64,000 nt of DNA from Xylaria sp. FL1777 (Eukaryota > Ascomycota > Sordariomycetes > Xylariales > Xylariaceae). Both the position numbers and the translations under genes were made by a program. The stretch's first letter is position 1; each line of letters starts with the position of its first letter. Below are positions 50,724-61,394 of this stretch, in pieces. The stretch lies in assembly GCA_022578965.1 (NCBI GenBank), contig MU400522.1:372001-436000 (forward strand), read 5' to 3'. Under the pieces are notes generated by a model. The model was not told where the DNA came from, searched no databases, and worked only from the letters and a program-made list of their open reading frames with translations.

Positions 50724-51984
50724 CTTGGAGGCGGGTTGATGATGCCGGGGAAGATATTGGTATAAGCAGAAGATCTTAAGATCGTTTCGCAGGGCTAGAC
50801 CTTTATGCGGCTCAAGGAAATTAGCAGTGTCTAGTCGACAAGATGAATAGAGGTTCGTAACACGCCGGTAATGACCAGTGGTGGCGGTAGTGGAGTTGAT
50901 AGTGGCAGCTCCAAGCTTCTTGCTGAGTGACGCACTGCGCAAGCCACAGCACTATAAGGGCCACCTGCAGCCCGAGGTTGCCTATGCGTGGCTTTAGCAC
51001 CCTTCTACTCCCCTAAGAGGAAGCACAGCCACTCTACTTCTCTAGCTCAGCTGCATGCTGCAAGCAGACGGGTCCCCACCTGCGGAGTGTCTTGGTGCCG
51101 GTGCTTCGGTGTTGGTCACTTGGATCGATTTACCAGATTTACAGGGCACACAGGCTGGTCACACCAAACGAGTGCTTGCACCCGCCATGCTGTGCCGATC
51201 AGCTGTTACTGGTGCATGTCCAAGATCGTCACTGACAAGTATTCAACCGCCAACTCACACATGATCTTTCATGATCTGTATCGGTAGTAATCCATGCAAT
51301 GCTATATGATGGCTATATAACAGGCAATCGAATACTCCTTTGCCAGTTTAACTCGGACTAATTTAGTTCTTCACATTAAGGTACCTAGTATACGTCACGA
51401 CCAACCCCCTTATTAGGACGTACATAGGCTAGCAGGTACCTGTCTCTACCTAGCCCTGCACTGATGTACCGGGTACCTTGCTTTGCGCACTGCCTTTTCA
51501 CTAAGTACTTACAGACTTACAGCACATCATCCCGAGATTCTACAGCAGCATCCAACATTCACTCCACATTTCTACCTCTCATGTATCTCGGGAAAGACGG
51601 TGTCTTCCTTCGTTTTATGATATCGATACCAATACTTGCAGTCTAGCCTTACTATCTATATACCTCCCTGTCTACATCATTTCTGGCACCACGAATTGCA
51701 TAAGTCGACACTCTGCCACGTACACGTATTAACCCACAAGCTAAACTAAAGCTGTGCTTCTCGGGTCCCTTGCATTGACCAACACAACAACCGTAAACCT
51801 TCTTCAATCGGCCAAGCCTTGCTTCACTTTGCGATCCTCAACTCCAATCTGACGGAACCAGTTCGTCGCTCCTATAGCACATTGTTAGAACATTACACCA
51901 CCTCAACTCAGCCCATGCGCTGTTGTCGAGACCCTTCTTTGTTGCCCATCCCTGCCAGATGATCATTGCTTCGAGGTTCCCGCC
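50724..51984. other. Divergent promoter region of the V-ATPase E and NIPA genes
   Basis: It holds both upstream regions. Pyrimidine-rich DNA at 51700-51960 is likely the NIPA 5' UTR and core promoter. GTACCTAG/TACCTAG words occur near 51380-51450. I see no gene. Confidence 0.55.
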
Positions 51985-53736
51985 ATGGGGCTCTTCAGCG
52001 GTGTGTCGCCTGCGGGCACACTTGCTGTAGGTCTCCCTTCCCGCTGTCGAGTCCAGCCGAGGTGTGCATACGTTGCCGCTAACATGTATCGTATGTCGTA
52101 GATCGGTATATTAGTCGGTTTAATATCCACGAGCGTCCAGTCTCTCGGCCTCACCCTACAACGAAAGTCACATATGCTCGAAGATGAGAAACGACCCCAT
52201 GAACTACAGAGGCCGCCGTACCGGAGGCGAAGGTGGCAGCTAGGGATGGGCATGTTCGTGGTTTCAAACGTGCTTGGAAGCTCGATACAGATCTCTACGC
52301 TACCCCTACCCGTCTTATCGACCTTACAAGCCGCCGGCCTAGTCTTCAACTCGATATGTGCGACCCTGATACTCGACGAGCCCTTCACGAAGTGGTCATT
52401 TTGGGGAACAGCACTTGTTGCAGTGGGCGCTGCTCTGATAGCCGTTTTCGGCGCCATACCCTCTCCAGCGCATAGTTTACCGGAACTGCTGCAGTTATTA
52501 GGAAGGTGGCAATTCATTGTTTGGATGTCACTGCAGGCCGTGGTAGTTCTCACCATTGTCTTGTTAGCCGAATTCATGAATCACTTTAAGAGCATCGCGC
52601 AGAATCCAAAGTTCCGGCTAGCAAGAGGCCTCGCCTATGGATGTATCAGTGGCATTCTCTCCGCACACTCCCTCCTCTTTGCCAAATCGGCCGTCGAATT
52701 AATTCTAAGAACAATCGCGGATAGCGATAACCAGTTTGTACACTGGCAATCGTGGATACTAGTCCTGGGGCTCGTCGCCCTCGCATTAAGCCAGTTATAT
52801 TATCTCCACCGTGGCTTGAAGCTTGTTTCAACATCAGTATTATACCCTCTAGTGTTTTGCATTTACAATATCATTGCTATTTTAGACGGCTTGATCTACT
52901 TCCGCCAGACGGACCTAATTACACCCATGCACGGTGGGCTCATTGCCCTCGGCACCACCATTCTACTATCAGGCGTCCTAGCCCTATCTTGGCGCCTCAG
53001 CGACGAACAACATCCTCCAGCCGTTGGCCAATCTTCATTGGCACCCGGATTGGGACTTGTAGAGGATACGGAAGGTGAAGACGAATCAGCGATAGATTCT
53101 GATCTTCTTAGCGAAGATGGGGAAGCAGTTTTACCAGTATATGATACGTTTTCTCCTGGAGAGACGACACCCTTTCTACCTAGCCGCAAAGCAAGTCAGC
53201 GTTGGGATGAGGAGATTTGGGACGAATTAGAAGATCAACATTCTTCTAGGCCTAGTAGACCACGCTCAAGCACCATGCCAGTGGTTCCAATCATAGGCGA
53301 AGGCACCCCATTACTCCCCGGGCGACGAGTACCATCAGGCGGCGCAGGGGACCATCACAATGGGGAGAGTCCACGTAGGGGGTTCCGCCGCCGCCGGAAA
53401 TCTACAGGCTTCCCTGGCTTTACAGCACGCAAGCACGATCGTCGGAAGAGCTCCTCCAATATTGGCGTCCAGGACACTCTAGGCGGAATCTTGAAGCTGA
53501 AGTGGTGGCGGCAGATTGGTGGAAACAACAGCAATAACAATAATCACACGGATGTTGCCGTCGCGAGTCCAACTAGTAGTAGTGGTGGACAACCTTGGAT
53601 ACTAAGGAGCCCGAGGAGTCCGAGGAGACAGCGCCGTCTCGAAGATGAGCAGCAAAGGAGTCCTAAAGCAAGTTCTAGCTCACCCCATAATGAAGGGGGC
53701 GGGGGTGACCACCCGAGAGGTGATGATGCCGTTTGA
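51985..53736 (+). CDS. NIPA-family (DUF803) magnesium-transporter-like membrane protein (558 aa)
   Basis: The NIPA family belongs to the drug/metabolite transporter superfamily; animal members carry Mg2+, and fungal members are mostly uncharacterised. Exon 1 (51985-52026, 14 codons, MGLFSGVSPAGTLA) joins exon 2 (52102-53736) through a 75-nt intron with a GTAGGT donor and GCTAAC branch site. The join completes the first membrane span (AIGILVGLISTSVQSLGLTL). About nine spans lie in residues 12-300, with the conserved features ISTLPLPVLSTLQAAGLVFN and CISGILSAHSLLFAKSAVEL. Residues 300-558 form a long soluble tail, rich in Ser, Pro, Arg and acidic residues, with a poly-Asn run (NNSNNNNH). Such tails are usual in fungal members and may be regulatory. 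It converges with SUB2. Confidence 0.9.
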
Positions 53737-54849
53737 GACATTAGATGTGATCCAAATGAATACTTCTTTCACAGGAACGAAATAATTGCACGGAATGGAG
53801 CAAGGCGAACCAGGAGAACTTTTTTTCTTGTTTACTTTTGCTTTGAAACCTTGGCATTCCCGGAACACAGATGCAGTGTGATAATCACGCAATTCGAACA
53901 TGTACCATACACGCACATACATACATACATAACTACGATATCAAGTGCTAGTACACTTACTACTACTGTTAGGCTAGATGAGCAGAGTCAGACAGTCACA
54001 ATAACAGTGAGAATGAAAAAAAGGGAAGGAACTTGAAAAGATACCTTGCAGAAATATATCACAGCTACGCGATCCAGCAATTCATTCCACATCATTAGCT
54101 TCCGAAGTAAGTTAGTGTTATATCTATATACTTCACACAATGTTTCACCTGCAAGAATGGGAAGCTTTGCTTTTCCTTTTGTTGTGAAGCTTTAAAGCAG
54201 TGACTATTTTTTCCCCAATCTCCTGTAACGGTATACTTTGTTAATATGCTCGTGATGCCGAATGCAGAATGCACACAGATGTTTGTAGAAGTTACGTAGC
54301 CCAGCCCACCTGCACAGGAAATCTAACAAGTTAACGTTATCACAGGCGCTGGTCTGTATATCACAATGACTGTTGTGATAACGAGTAGAAAGCTCAGTGT
54401 ACAAGCTTGTGAGACGCGGGTTAACATGTCATGAAAGCAGTCGCAGTACGTTTTTAATACAAGTCTATTGACTGTCCCTAACGAGCTGTAGAAGCTAAGA
54501 ATCCTATATGTCCTTGAATGTTCAAGATACGTTGCATGAATCTGTTACTGCAAACGACGGCGATCTTGAACGGACGTAGGCTTCATGGGACGTCTTCAAT
54601 CTGTAAGCTAAACCGAACCGCGTCCTCGCAAAGGGCGAATAAAAAAATCCGCGTCCCGTCCGATGTGCTGAAGTTATACTTTTACAGAGATGTTCCAAGC
54701 AACAACCATGCTTTTGGACGAAATCCACTCTTCCCAAATTCCCTACCTGACCGAGTACTACGATACACGAAAATTGATACTCGGAAAAGGTGATTTCGAA
54801 AACCTAAGGAACAAATTGCCACGCCCGAATACCAGAATTGATTCGAGGT
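53737..54849. other. Convergent 3' spacer between the NIPA and SUB2 genes
   Basis: This 1.1 kb spacer is AT-rich. Short ORFs (for example 54518-54793 +) have no recognisable content. I see no RNA gene. Confidence 0.5.
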
Positions 54850-56938
54850 TTACGACGCCATATACGTGCTAGCATCAATACCGTCCTTGGGGAATTCACT
54901 ATAGCTCTGTCAGTAAAACATTCACGGAATAAGTTTTCTAAGACAGTTACTTACGGCAAAGCTACCTCGAAGCGCTTCTCAATCGACTTGAGAACCTCCT
55001 GGTCTTGGTCGCTGCTCACGAACGAAATCGCGAGACCCTTAGTGCCGAAACGGCCAGCACGACCAACACGGTGGAGATAAGAATCAGCATCCGCAGGTAG
55101 ATCATAATTGATCGCTAGGTTAATACGTTCGATGTCGATACCACGTCCAAAGACATCAGTAGCAACACAAATTCGCTTGTTGAATTCTTTGAATTCTTTG
55201 TAGCGCTTGATACTATTGGGTATTAGTCTCAACCCACTGAATTGAAGACGCCATATACTTACCGTTCCTCCTGGCTCACACCTGAATGTACTGCGATGGA
55301 TGGGAAGTTACACTCCCGAAGCAGCTTGTCAAGTTCAGTAGCACGGACAGTGCTCTTGACGAAGATGATGACTTGATTGAATTGCAGCTCGTCGAGAAGC
55401 TCATTGAGCTTTCGATTTTTCTCCTTCTCTTCAAGCTTTATGTAGTACTGTTGGAGGCCGTGGAGTGTCAATTTGGTGTCTTCGTCGACATAGTGCTCCG
55501 TAGGATTCTGCATGAATTTGCGGCAGATGGGCTTGATCTCGTCGGAGAGGGTAGCACTAAACATCATAACCTGCTTCTGGGTTGGGGTTGATCGGAAGAT
55601 CTCTTGCACGTCACGGCGCATGTCTAATTGGGTTAGTCCAGACCAAAACAATCATATCAGGCAGCTTACCGATGGCATCAAGCATCTTATCACATTCATC
55701 CAGGACGAAGATTCGGACGCTTCCAAGACGGAGGAACTTATCACGGATAAGAGCATTAAGACGGCCAGGAGTGCCCACAATAATGTGTGGATGGGTTTCC
55801 TTGTTCTTGAGAATCTCGGCATCCTTCTGCATAGGTGTTCCACCATAAAACACACCTGTTTTAATATCGGGCATGTACTTGCTGAAGCGGTTGTACTCAT
55901 TGCGAATCTGGAAAGCCAATTCTCGAGTGTGGCACATAACCAGTACTGAACACTCGCCAGCGACGGGTTCGACTTGCTGCAGAGTTGTCAAAACGAAGAC
56001 GGCGGTCTTTCCGAGACCAGATTTAGCTTGGCAGATGATATCTCCACCAAGAAGGGCCTGGGGAATACAGGTCTGTTGGACTGCAGGTATCGATCGATGT
56101 TAGACAAGGCTCCCAAGACGGATGTAAGAACGTAACGTAGAGAGGTAGGGGTTCGGTAAAGGGGATCGACAAGGTCCGTCCGTCATTCATCATCGAGTCG
56201 CCCGCCAGGGTCGCTAAAAACCATCTCGAACCAACATCTCTCAGCTTCACAAGGTCTTCGACGTGGGTATCGGTAGATGGCGAGAAACTACATGTAGACA
56301 CCACCATCAGGCTCCCGACGCATCAGGGGCCCAGGGCCAGAGATGGTCATTTCTCGTCGATAAAGGTCCATGAGTATTGAAAGCTTGCGCAAATACGTCA
56401 TTTGCCTTACTCAGGTCCAAAGAGCTTAATGAAAAGCCATTCAGACCGTGGCCGTAGTAGGCACGAGTCTTGGGGTTGGAGTATTGCTCCTTCGTATCTT
56501 GTCCTCTTGAACAGAACGCCCAAGCCAGACGATGTGGTCGGGATCACAGCCGCAGAATGATCCCATTGTTGCCGACTTTCGACCCCCTTTGATGACCATG
56601 ATGTAGTCGACCCTCCACTTGCGACTGGACTTGCTTGACAGACGACGAGACGGACGCTTGAAGGAGGGATAGGTGATGCTTGCTTGCTTTGGGACGTGTA
56701 AGATGTAAGACTAACCCTCCGAAGGATGTTCGAATCCGCAATCGGCAATGGCCCGAAGGAGCTCGGGCTTCAGAAGGAAGTCGCGGAATCCCGTGGAGTG
56801 AATGCCAACATAGGACCCCTTCTTGTCGACATTGTTGCCAGACGCGGCAGCATCTGCCTTCTTGCCGTTGGTGGGTGCGGTGTCATTGGTGGCTAGTTCC
56901 TCGTCCGAGTAATCGATCAGATCCTCCTCGGCAGACAT
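54850..56938 (-). CDS. sub2: DEAD-box RNA helicase Sub2/UAP56 (433 aa)
   Basis: Sub2 is an ATP-dependent RNA helicase in the nucleus. It acts in spliceosome assembly and in mRNA export as part of TREX. Exons: 56938-56716, 56080-55670, 55623-55263, 55212-54955 and 54898-54850. The introns are 635, 46, 50 and 56 nt, and all junctions rebuild the conserved protein. Motifs in order: [18 protein letters not shown] (Q motif), [11 protein letters not shown] (Walker A), TRELAFQI (Ia), TPGRLNAL (Ib), LDECDKML (DECD box, typical of this subfamily), FSATLS (III), IIFVKST (IV), [17 protein letters not shown] (V) and [10 protein letters not shown] (VI). It ends in ASTYMAS. The first intron is ten times longer than the others. 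The gene is divergent from RPR2 (586 bp between start codons). Confidence 0.98.
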
Positions 56939-57524
56939 GTTGGCGACGTTGCTGGGATGCGTGAGGCCTCAGAGCCTTGTGGGGAAAGGTAGGCGTGGAA
57001 AGAGTACGAAAAGAGCCGTGTGATCAAATGATTGAAGGCAGATAGTCGTGGTTGAAAACAAAGGATAACGGTGTGTCGAAGCGAGGTGCCGCGATGGTTT
57101 CGGACAGAGAGAGGGAGGAGAGGGAGAAGGGAGAAGGATAAGGTTAAGAGGGCGGATGTGGGTTGTGTTGTGACGGAGAAAGGCTAGAGATGGAGAGATC
57201 AGCCAGAAAGCTAGAGGAAGAAATCAGAGATGGGCAATGCCGGTGCCTTGACATTCTAGGCTAGTCTAGGCCCAATGCGGCTTAGCATTGAGTCAGAAGG
57301 CTGTGCAAAAACAATATGCGCCACAGATCCTTGGCATGAGCCTGTGCAGCAGCTCCTCCTGCCAGCTGACAAGAGGCTCGACCAGGTGCACACCCGCATA
57401 CATACCTCTGCTCATTGTGCCTCCAAGCCTTCCATTTAAAATTGTCTTATGTACCTAGGTAGGTACCCTATTGATACTATTCAAAAACCGACACCCAATA
57501 CACGGTCATAGAGGCAATGCAAAC
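56939..57524. promoter_or_regulatory. Divergent promoter between SUB2 and RPR2
   Basis: Both genes start within 586 bp, so they probably share this promoter. The SUB2 side (56990-57200) is purine-rich on the plus strand (GAGAGAGGGAGGAGAGGGAG), that is a CT-rich tract in the SUB2 sense, as is common upstream of highly expressed fungal genes. A CCTAGGTAGGTAC word is near 57453. No specific factor site was identified. Confidence 0.45.
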
Positions 57525-58073
57525 ATGGCAAAAACAAAGACAAGCCGGTCTATACCGAATAGACACCTGTATTCACGCCTATCCTACTTACACCAAGCAG
57601 CAGCAGTTGTGGGGTCACAAGTTGGAAACGCCATCCTTTCGAAGTCCGATTCCGTTGCATCGAGGCGCCTTGAAGATAAAGGGGGCCCCTCGGATACGCA
57701 GAAATGTCATGCTGCCGACCAACTAAGACTAAACTTTGCCCGGCATCTACTGACTGATCTCCGAGCAACGTCTCTCAAAAGCCAAATACGGCTATCCCCG
57801 GCAATAAAACACACTATCTGCAAGTTCTGCGACACACTACTCATAGAGGGAAAAACAAGCACTTCCGTGATTGAGAACAAGAGCAAACATGGCAAGAAGC
57901 CTTGGGCAGATGTTCTGGTCGTTAAATGTGGCACCTGTGGCGGAGTAAAGCGTTTTCCTGTCCAATGCACACGCCAGAAGCGCCGGCCAGACCGAGAACA
58001 GATGTCAAAAGATATGTCAAAACATGCAGTCAAGCAGCAAGGATCAGGCGATGAGAAGATGGACGTTTCCTGA
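57525..58073 (+). CDS. RPR2: RNase P/MRP protein subunit, Rpr2/Rpp21/Snm1 family (182 aa)
   Basis: This small zinc protein belongs to the ribonuclease P (tRNA 5' processing) or RNase MRP (rRNA processing) holoenzyme. The single exon starts at the ATG at 57525 (MAKTKTSRSIPNRHLYSRLS). The family pattern is clear: NRHLYSRLSYLHQAA at residues 12-26, then a helical stretch TDLRATSLKSQIRLSPAIK, then two Cys pairs, Cys99/Cys102 (CKFC) and Cys135/Cys138 (CGTC), which should bind one zinc ion. A basic tail follows (RQKRRPDREQ). Rpr2 and Snm1 share the fold, so the choice between RNase P and MRP is uncertain. The residues 40-60 insertion is longer than in the yeast and human proteins. It converges with the rhodopsin-domain gene. 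Confidence 0.88.
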   Translation: MAKTKTSRSIPNRHLYSRLSYLHQAAAVVGSQVGNAILSKSDSVASRRLEDKGGPSDTQKCHAADQLRLNFARHLLTDLRATSLKSQIRLSPAIKHTICKFCDTLLIEGKTSTSVIENKSKHGKKPWADVLVVKCGTCGGVKRFPVQCTRQKRRPDREQMSKDMSKHAVKQQGSGDEKMDVS

Positions 58074-58745
58074 ACGGAAGCTGAGTTATGCCCGTTACAA
58101 TCGCGAGGCTTGTCTAGGTGCTTTGCCGCAATGATCGCGACGCCTTTTGATAGGGCTTGGTACCGAACTTAAGCTTGTTGTACCAACACGGAAAGACTAT
58201 CAGAGAGACGTCCCAGAAGCTCGCACATGTTATTGACATGAACATCGACCCTTTTGCTTGCGTCACTTATTTCACGGTAAGATGTTTAGATCCTTTGTAA
58301 TGGTAGGTTGAGGCTAATTTGTGAATTAGAAGACGAAGTATCTAGCACATGCCAGGTCTATGCGGATCTTATTCCTTGAGATCCTTTTCTCCTAGAGAGT
58401 AACCATAGAATCAACGATCGTCCACGTTGGTGATGTAGGTAATCTAGATCCTAACGTCGAAGTGCTCGAAAATTTGAGATATCTCATAAAGAATGTCACT
58501 TCGCCCCTACAATGTGCGCAAGAGCAATAAATATTTCACAACTTCTTACTCCGCTAGGATTCTAACTCGCCAAATCAGGAAGCTGCTCTTATTATAAATA
58601 GCTCGTTGTATAGAACAAAATACTAATAGTACATATCCAGTGATACTCTCCATTCTAACAGAAGAGGATAGCCACTGTCTGTATCACGCAAAACTACCCG
58701 GCCGCCCATCCAAATCCCAACATCTTAGCACGGCATGGTCGCCTA
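58074..58745. other. Convergent 3' spacer
   Basis: This 672-bp spacer holds the 3' UTRs of RPR2 and of the rhodopsin-domain gene. I see no gene or repeat. Confidence 0.55.
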
Positions 58746-60188
58746 CTATTGTTCGAAGTAGACGGATTTCTTGGGATGATATTGCGCTTCGATGTCTCTT
58801 TGAACACGAATCCCGCCTCGGCCATTATCCGATGTGACTGTCTCATTTATTGGCTTGAATGTGCACTCGGAAACCACTTTGCCCTCCATGGTCGGGGTCA
58901 GTTTAATGGAGCCGTCCCTGCTGGCGATCCGGTCTATACTGTCGTTGAGCTCACTGTACTTTCGAGTCCGTTTGTTTGTGCCCGAACTACCAAACGTCTT
59001 CAGATATAAATTGGTTTGTCCTTGTTTGGACGTGGCGGTGGCCCATCCCCATCTAACCATGAGAGGCTTGATGTAAGCGTTAAACAGGGGCCCTAATGTC
59101 GGTATGCACACGGCAATGACCCCCAGGTATATCTCGAGCGCGGCGATTTCACCTACCTGACAGAGCGTCGAAGTCCAGTCAGGGGAACCCCTTGTTCTCT
59201 CTGTTATAACTAGTCGCCAAATAATAAGGGCAATGGTCCTGTAGAGATAATGAGATGGCAGCAGATATGGGGGATCACAAGCAGGCTCACAAAAGACCAA
59301 AACCAAACAAGGCCGTTACTGTTAACTTGTCCCTAGTTGACATCCTCAAGCGCCAAAGCACCGGCAAAGGCAGGGCGAGGACAAAAACGTCAAGAACAAA
59401 GTTGACAGCAAGCGTAGCATTGTCGCCTATAATCGTATCGCGACACCACCCAGTCGGCTTCGGATCCCAGTACTGAGAAAGGGGGATGCAGTTGGTCAGG
59501 AAGAGGGGGATAAACGATACTGCAGCGTTTAGAGTCAGCAATCACCACCAGTGTGGTAAGAAGTATTTCAAGGGCTGAGCAGACTACTGGAGAGCGGTTA
59601 TGGTCTAGGTGGGAGTCTCGGGATTGAAAGAAAGTGACTCAGGCAATTACTTACCGACGTACCCAACGACCAACGCCATCACGCCGTAATTCCAGCGCCT
59701 AAATGTCGGTGTGGTGTATATCCTATGGTAGAGGCAAAGCATCGACAACTTTACACCACCTGTTCCCCCGAGGTAGGCGAATTCACTGATGAGCAAGTCC
59801 TGCAGAAGTAGGTGGATCAGCTGCATTGTATCGAAATCTCATAAGTGATATACGCACCTTGACCAGGATGGTGATTTGCTCCAAATTGAGCTCTGTGATA
59901 TGCTTTCCTAGTCCGTTGAAGGTTCCCCAGAATGACGCGCCGTTTAAAACGGTTACGCTCACCTGCCGATACGTTAGCAGGCCAGCTCTCAAGGGTTATA
60001 TATAGCCATATGCAACTTACAAATGCAACAATCACACAAACATCGTCCCAGAAAAATTTACGTCCCGCATAGAGCGCGGACCAGAACCGTAGGATTAAGA
60101 AGCCGATGCTTAGAATAGTGAAGACGATGTTAACAATAACAAACTCTCGGCCACATGAGCTGATCTCGTCGAAAGTGTAGTACCCCAT
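58746..60188 (-). CDS. Fungal rhodopsin-domain integral membrane protein (379 aa)
   Basis: This belongs to the large, expanded Pezizomycotina family with a seven-span 'rhodopsin domain' (related members include Pth11-like sensors). No ligand is known, and it has no retinal-binding lysine I can point to. Exons: 60188-60021, 59972 minus 10 (59962)-59858, 59799-59655, 59519-59291 and 59238-58746; introns are 58, 58, 135 and 52 nt. TM1 is about residues 16-37. The family motif GLGKHI is encoded by exon 2. Exon 3 carries FAYLGGTGGVKLSMLCLYHRIY. Exon 4 has TNCIPLSQYWDP and the Cys of GWCRD, likely an extracellular disulfide. The last spans are VFVLALPLPVLW and LTVTALFGFGLLTIALII. The 130-residue tail is polar. 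There is no CFEM domain and no obvious signal peptide. Confidence 0.88.
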
Positions 60189-61215
60189 TTCGAACTAATT
60201 GATCCGCGATTGGTTACATGCGCACCAAAGCTTGGATATCGTGGTATTGGAACGACTAGGTTTGTCTCCAACGAAACCTGTATCTCAAGGGAGAGGGTTC
60301 GGTTTTAGAGTCAGAAGCGAGGCAATGAAAGCATGGGTGGACAGCAAAATCAAATTTCAATTTGCAGCTTCTTTGTCGGGCTTTCTCTTTCAATCGTATC
60401 TCCTTTCAACCGTCTAGCAAAGCCATCATTGATCTTTAGGGTGCGGTAGAGTGGCAAGTAGCAAATGCCAATTAGGAGTATGATGAGCTCCCCGTCAATA
60501 TTGGGGCTCGCTGATTCATTTGCTGGATTGTAGACTAAGAAACCATCCCAAAGCTACCATGACCCAATCGACCCTTCATTACCGAAAGGGATTATTCATG
60601 ATTGTCGTTATCCCGGACTAAATGCAGTCTGTTCGATCTAGGTTACAACTCCGAGCGCTATCCATCTATACACCGCCGCCATTCCTTGGTTCATAGGACA
60701 GATCTTAACGTTGTTGTAGAACGTAGTTTCTCTGAACCATCAACATCTCCCTCAAAGTAGCTAGCTCGTGCACCCAGGACAGTAGCGCACACATTCATTG
60801 TACGAAATGATTTTTGAGACATGCTAGAGCTGGACACACGTAGAAATGTCTTTGACAATACTGGAGAATATACGAATTAATTTCATCTTTCACCAGCAGC
60901 TTAATTTCAAGGCAATTTATATGAGCCTTAGGACAAACCCCCAAAAGTCGACTCTCAATTGGACTGTATCCGTCTTCTTAGATGGCTAGGCTCGGACAGT
61001 CCGCAACCCCTTTTCGTCACCGACCCCTATAATGACCAAGCAGTTCCTAAAGCAAGCCTTTCAATATGCGTCTATGCATCTCTGGATGCTTTGACGGCAA
61101 TAGGATTGCCCCTACCAGGCAAGTCCAGGTTCCATTTTCCGATCCAGTCAAGAACCCAGCAGGTGGGACATTCTTCTAATCTCATTTATAGGTTGTAATA
61201 GAAGGGAATTCTAAT

Positions 61216-61334
61216 ACATACGACCATAAGATCTGGAAAACGCGGGGTCCCGTCCGCTCCCCCATAGCTAAGCCAGTTACTGCCAGATTAGTAGTTGGGT
61301 CGGTGACGACCAGCGAATCCCTGGTGTTGTATGT
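61216..61334 (+). rRNA. 5S ribosomal RNA gene (dispersed)
   Basis: The 119-nt sequence aligns by eye with fungal 5S rRNA. It starts ACATACGACCAT and ends GTTGTATGT, and these termini pair as helix I. It carries GGAAAAC, CCCGTCCGCTC and the internal promoter block TTAGTAGTTGGGT, followed by CAGCGAATCCCTGG. Helix IV (GGTC/GACC) and helix V (CCAG/CTGG) can form. The gene is not linked to rDNA, as in other Pezizomycotina, where 5S genes are dispersed. Helix II (CTGG/CCAG) pairs for four bases and then has mismatches, so this copy might be mildly degenerate. A T4 run directly follows as a pol III stop. No other 5S copy is in the window. Confidence 0.9.
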
Positions 61335-61337
61335 TTT
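61334..61337 (+). terminator. Pol III T4 terminator of the 5S gene
   Basis: Four T residues overlap the last base of the 5S gene. A second, much longer T-rich tract begins 12 bases later (61350) and would act as a backup stop. Confidence 0.7.
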
Positions 61338-61349
61338 GTCATTTGGATG

Positions 61350-61394
61350 TTTTTTTTTCTTTTTTCTTTTTTTCTTTTTTCTTTTTTTCTTTTT
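61350..61394 (+). repeat. T-rich tract (T6-9 separated by single C)
   Basis: T runs of six to nine are broken by single C residues. It lies just downstream of the 5S gene, in the expected place for backup pol III termination, though it may be a simple repeat. Confidence 0.8.

Noticed and set aside
51963..52577. 204-codon minus-strand ORF over the start of the NIPA gene
   Set aside because: Antisense shadow of the NIPA exons.
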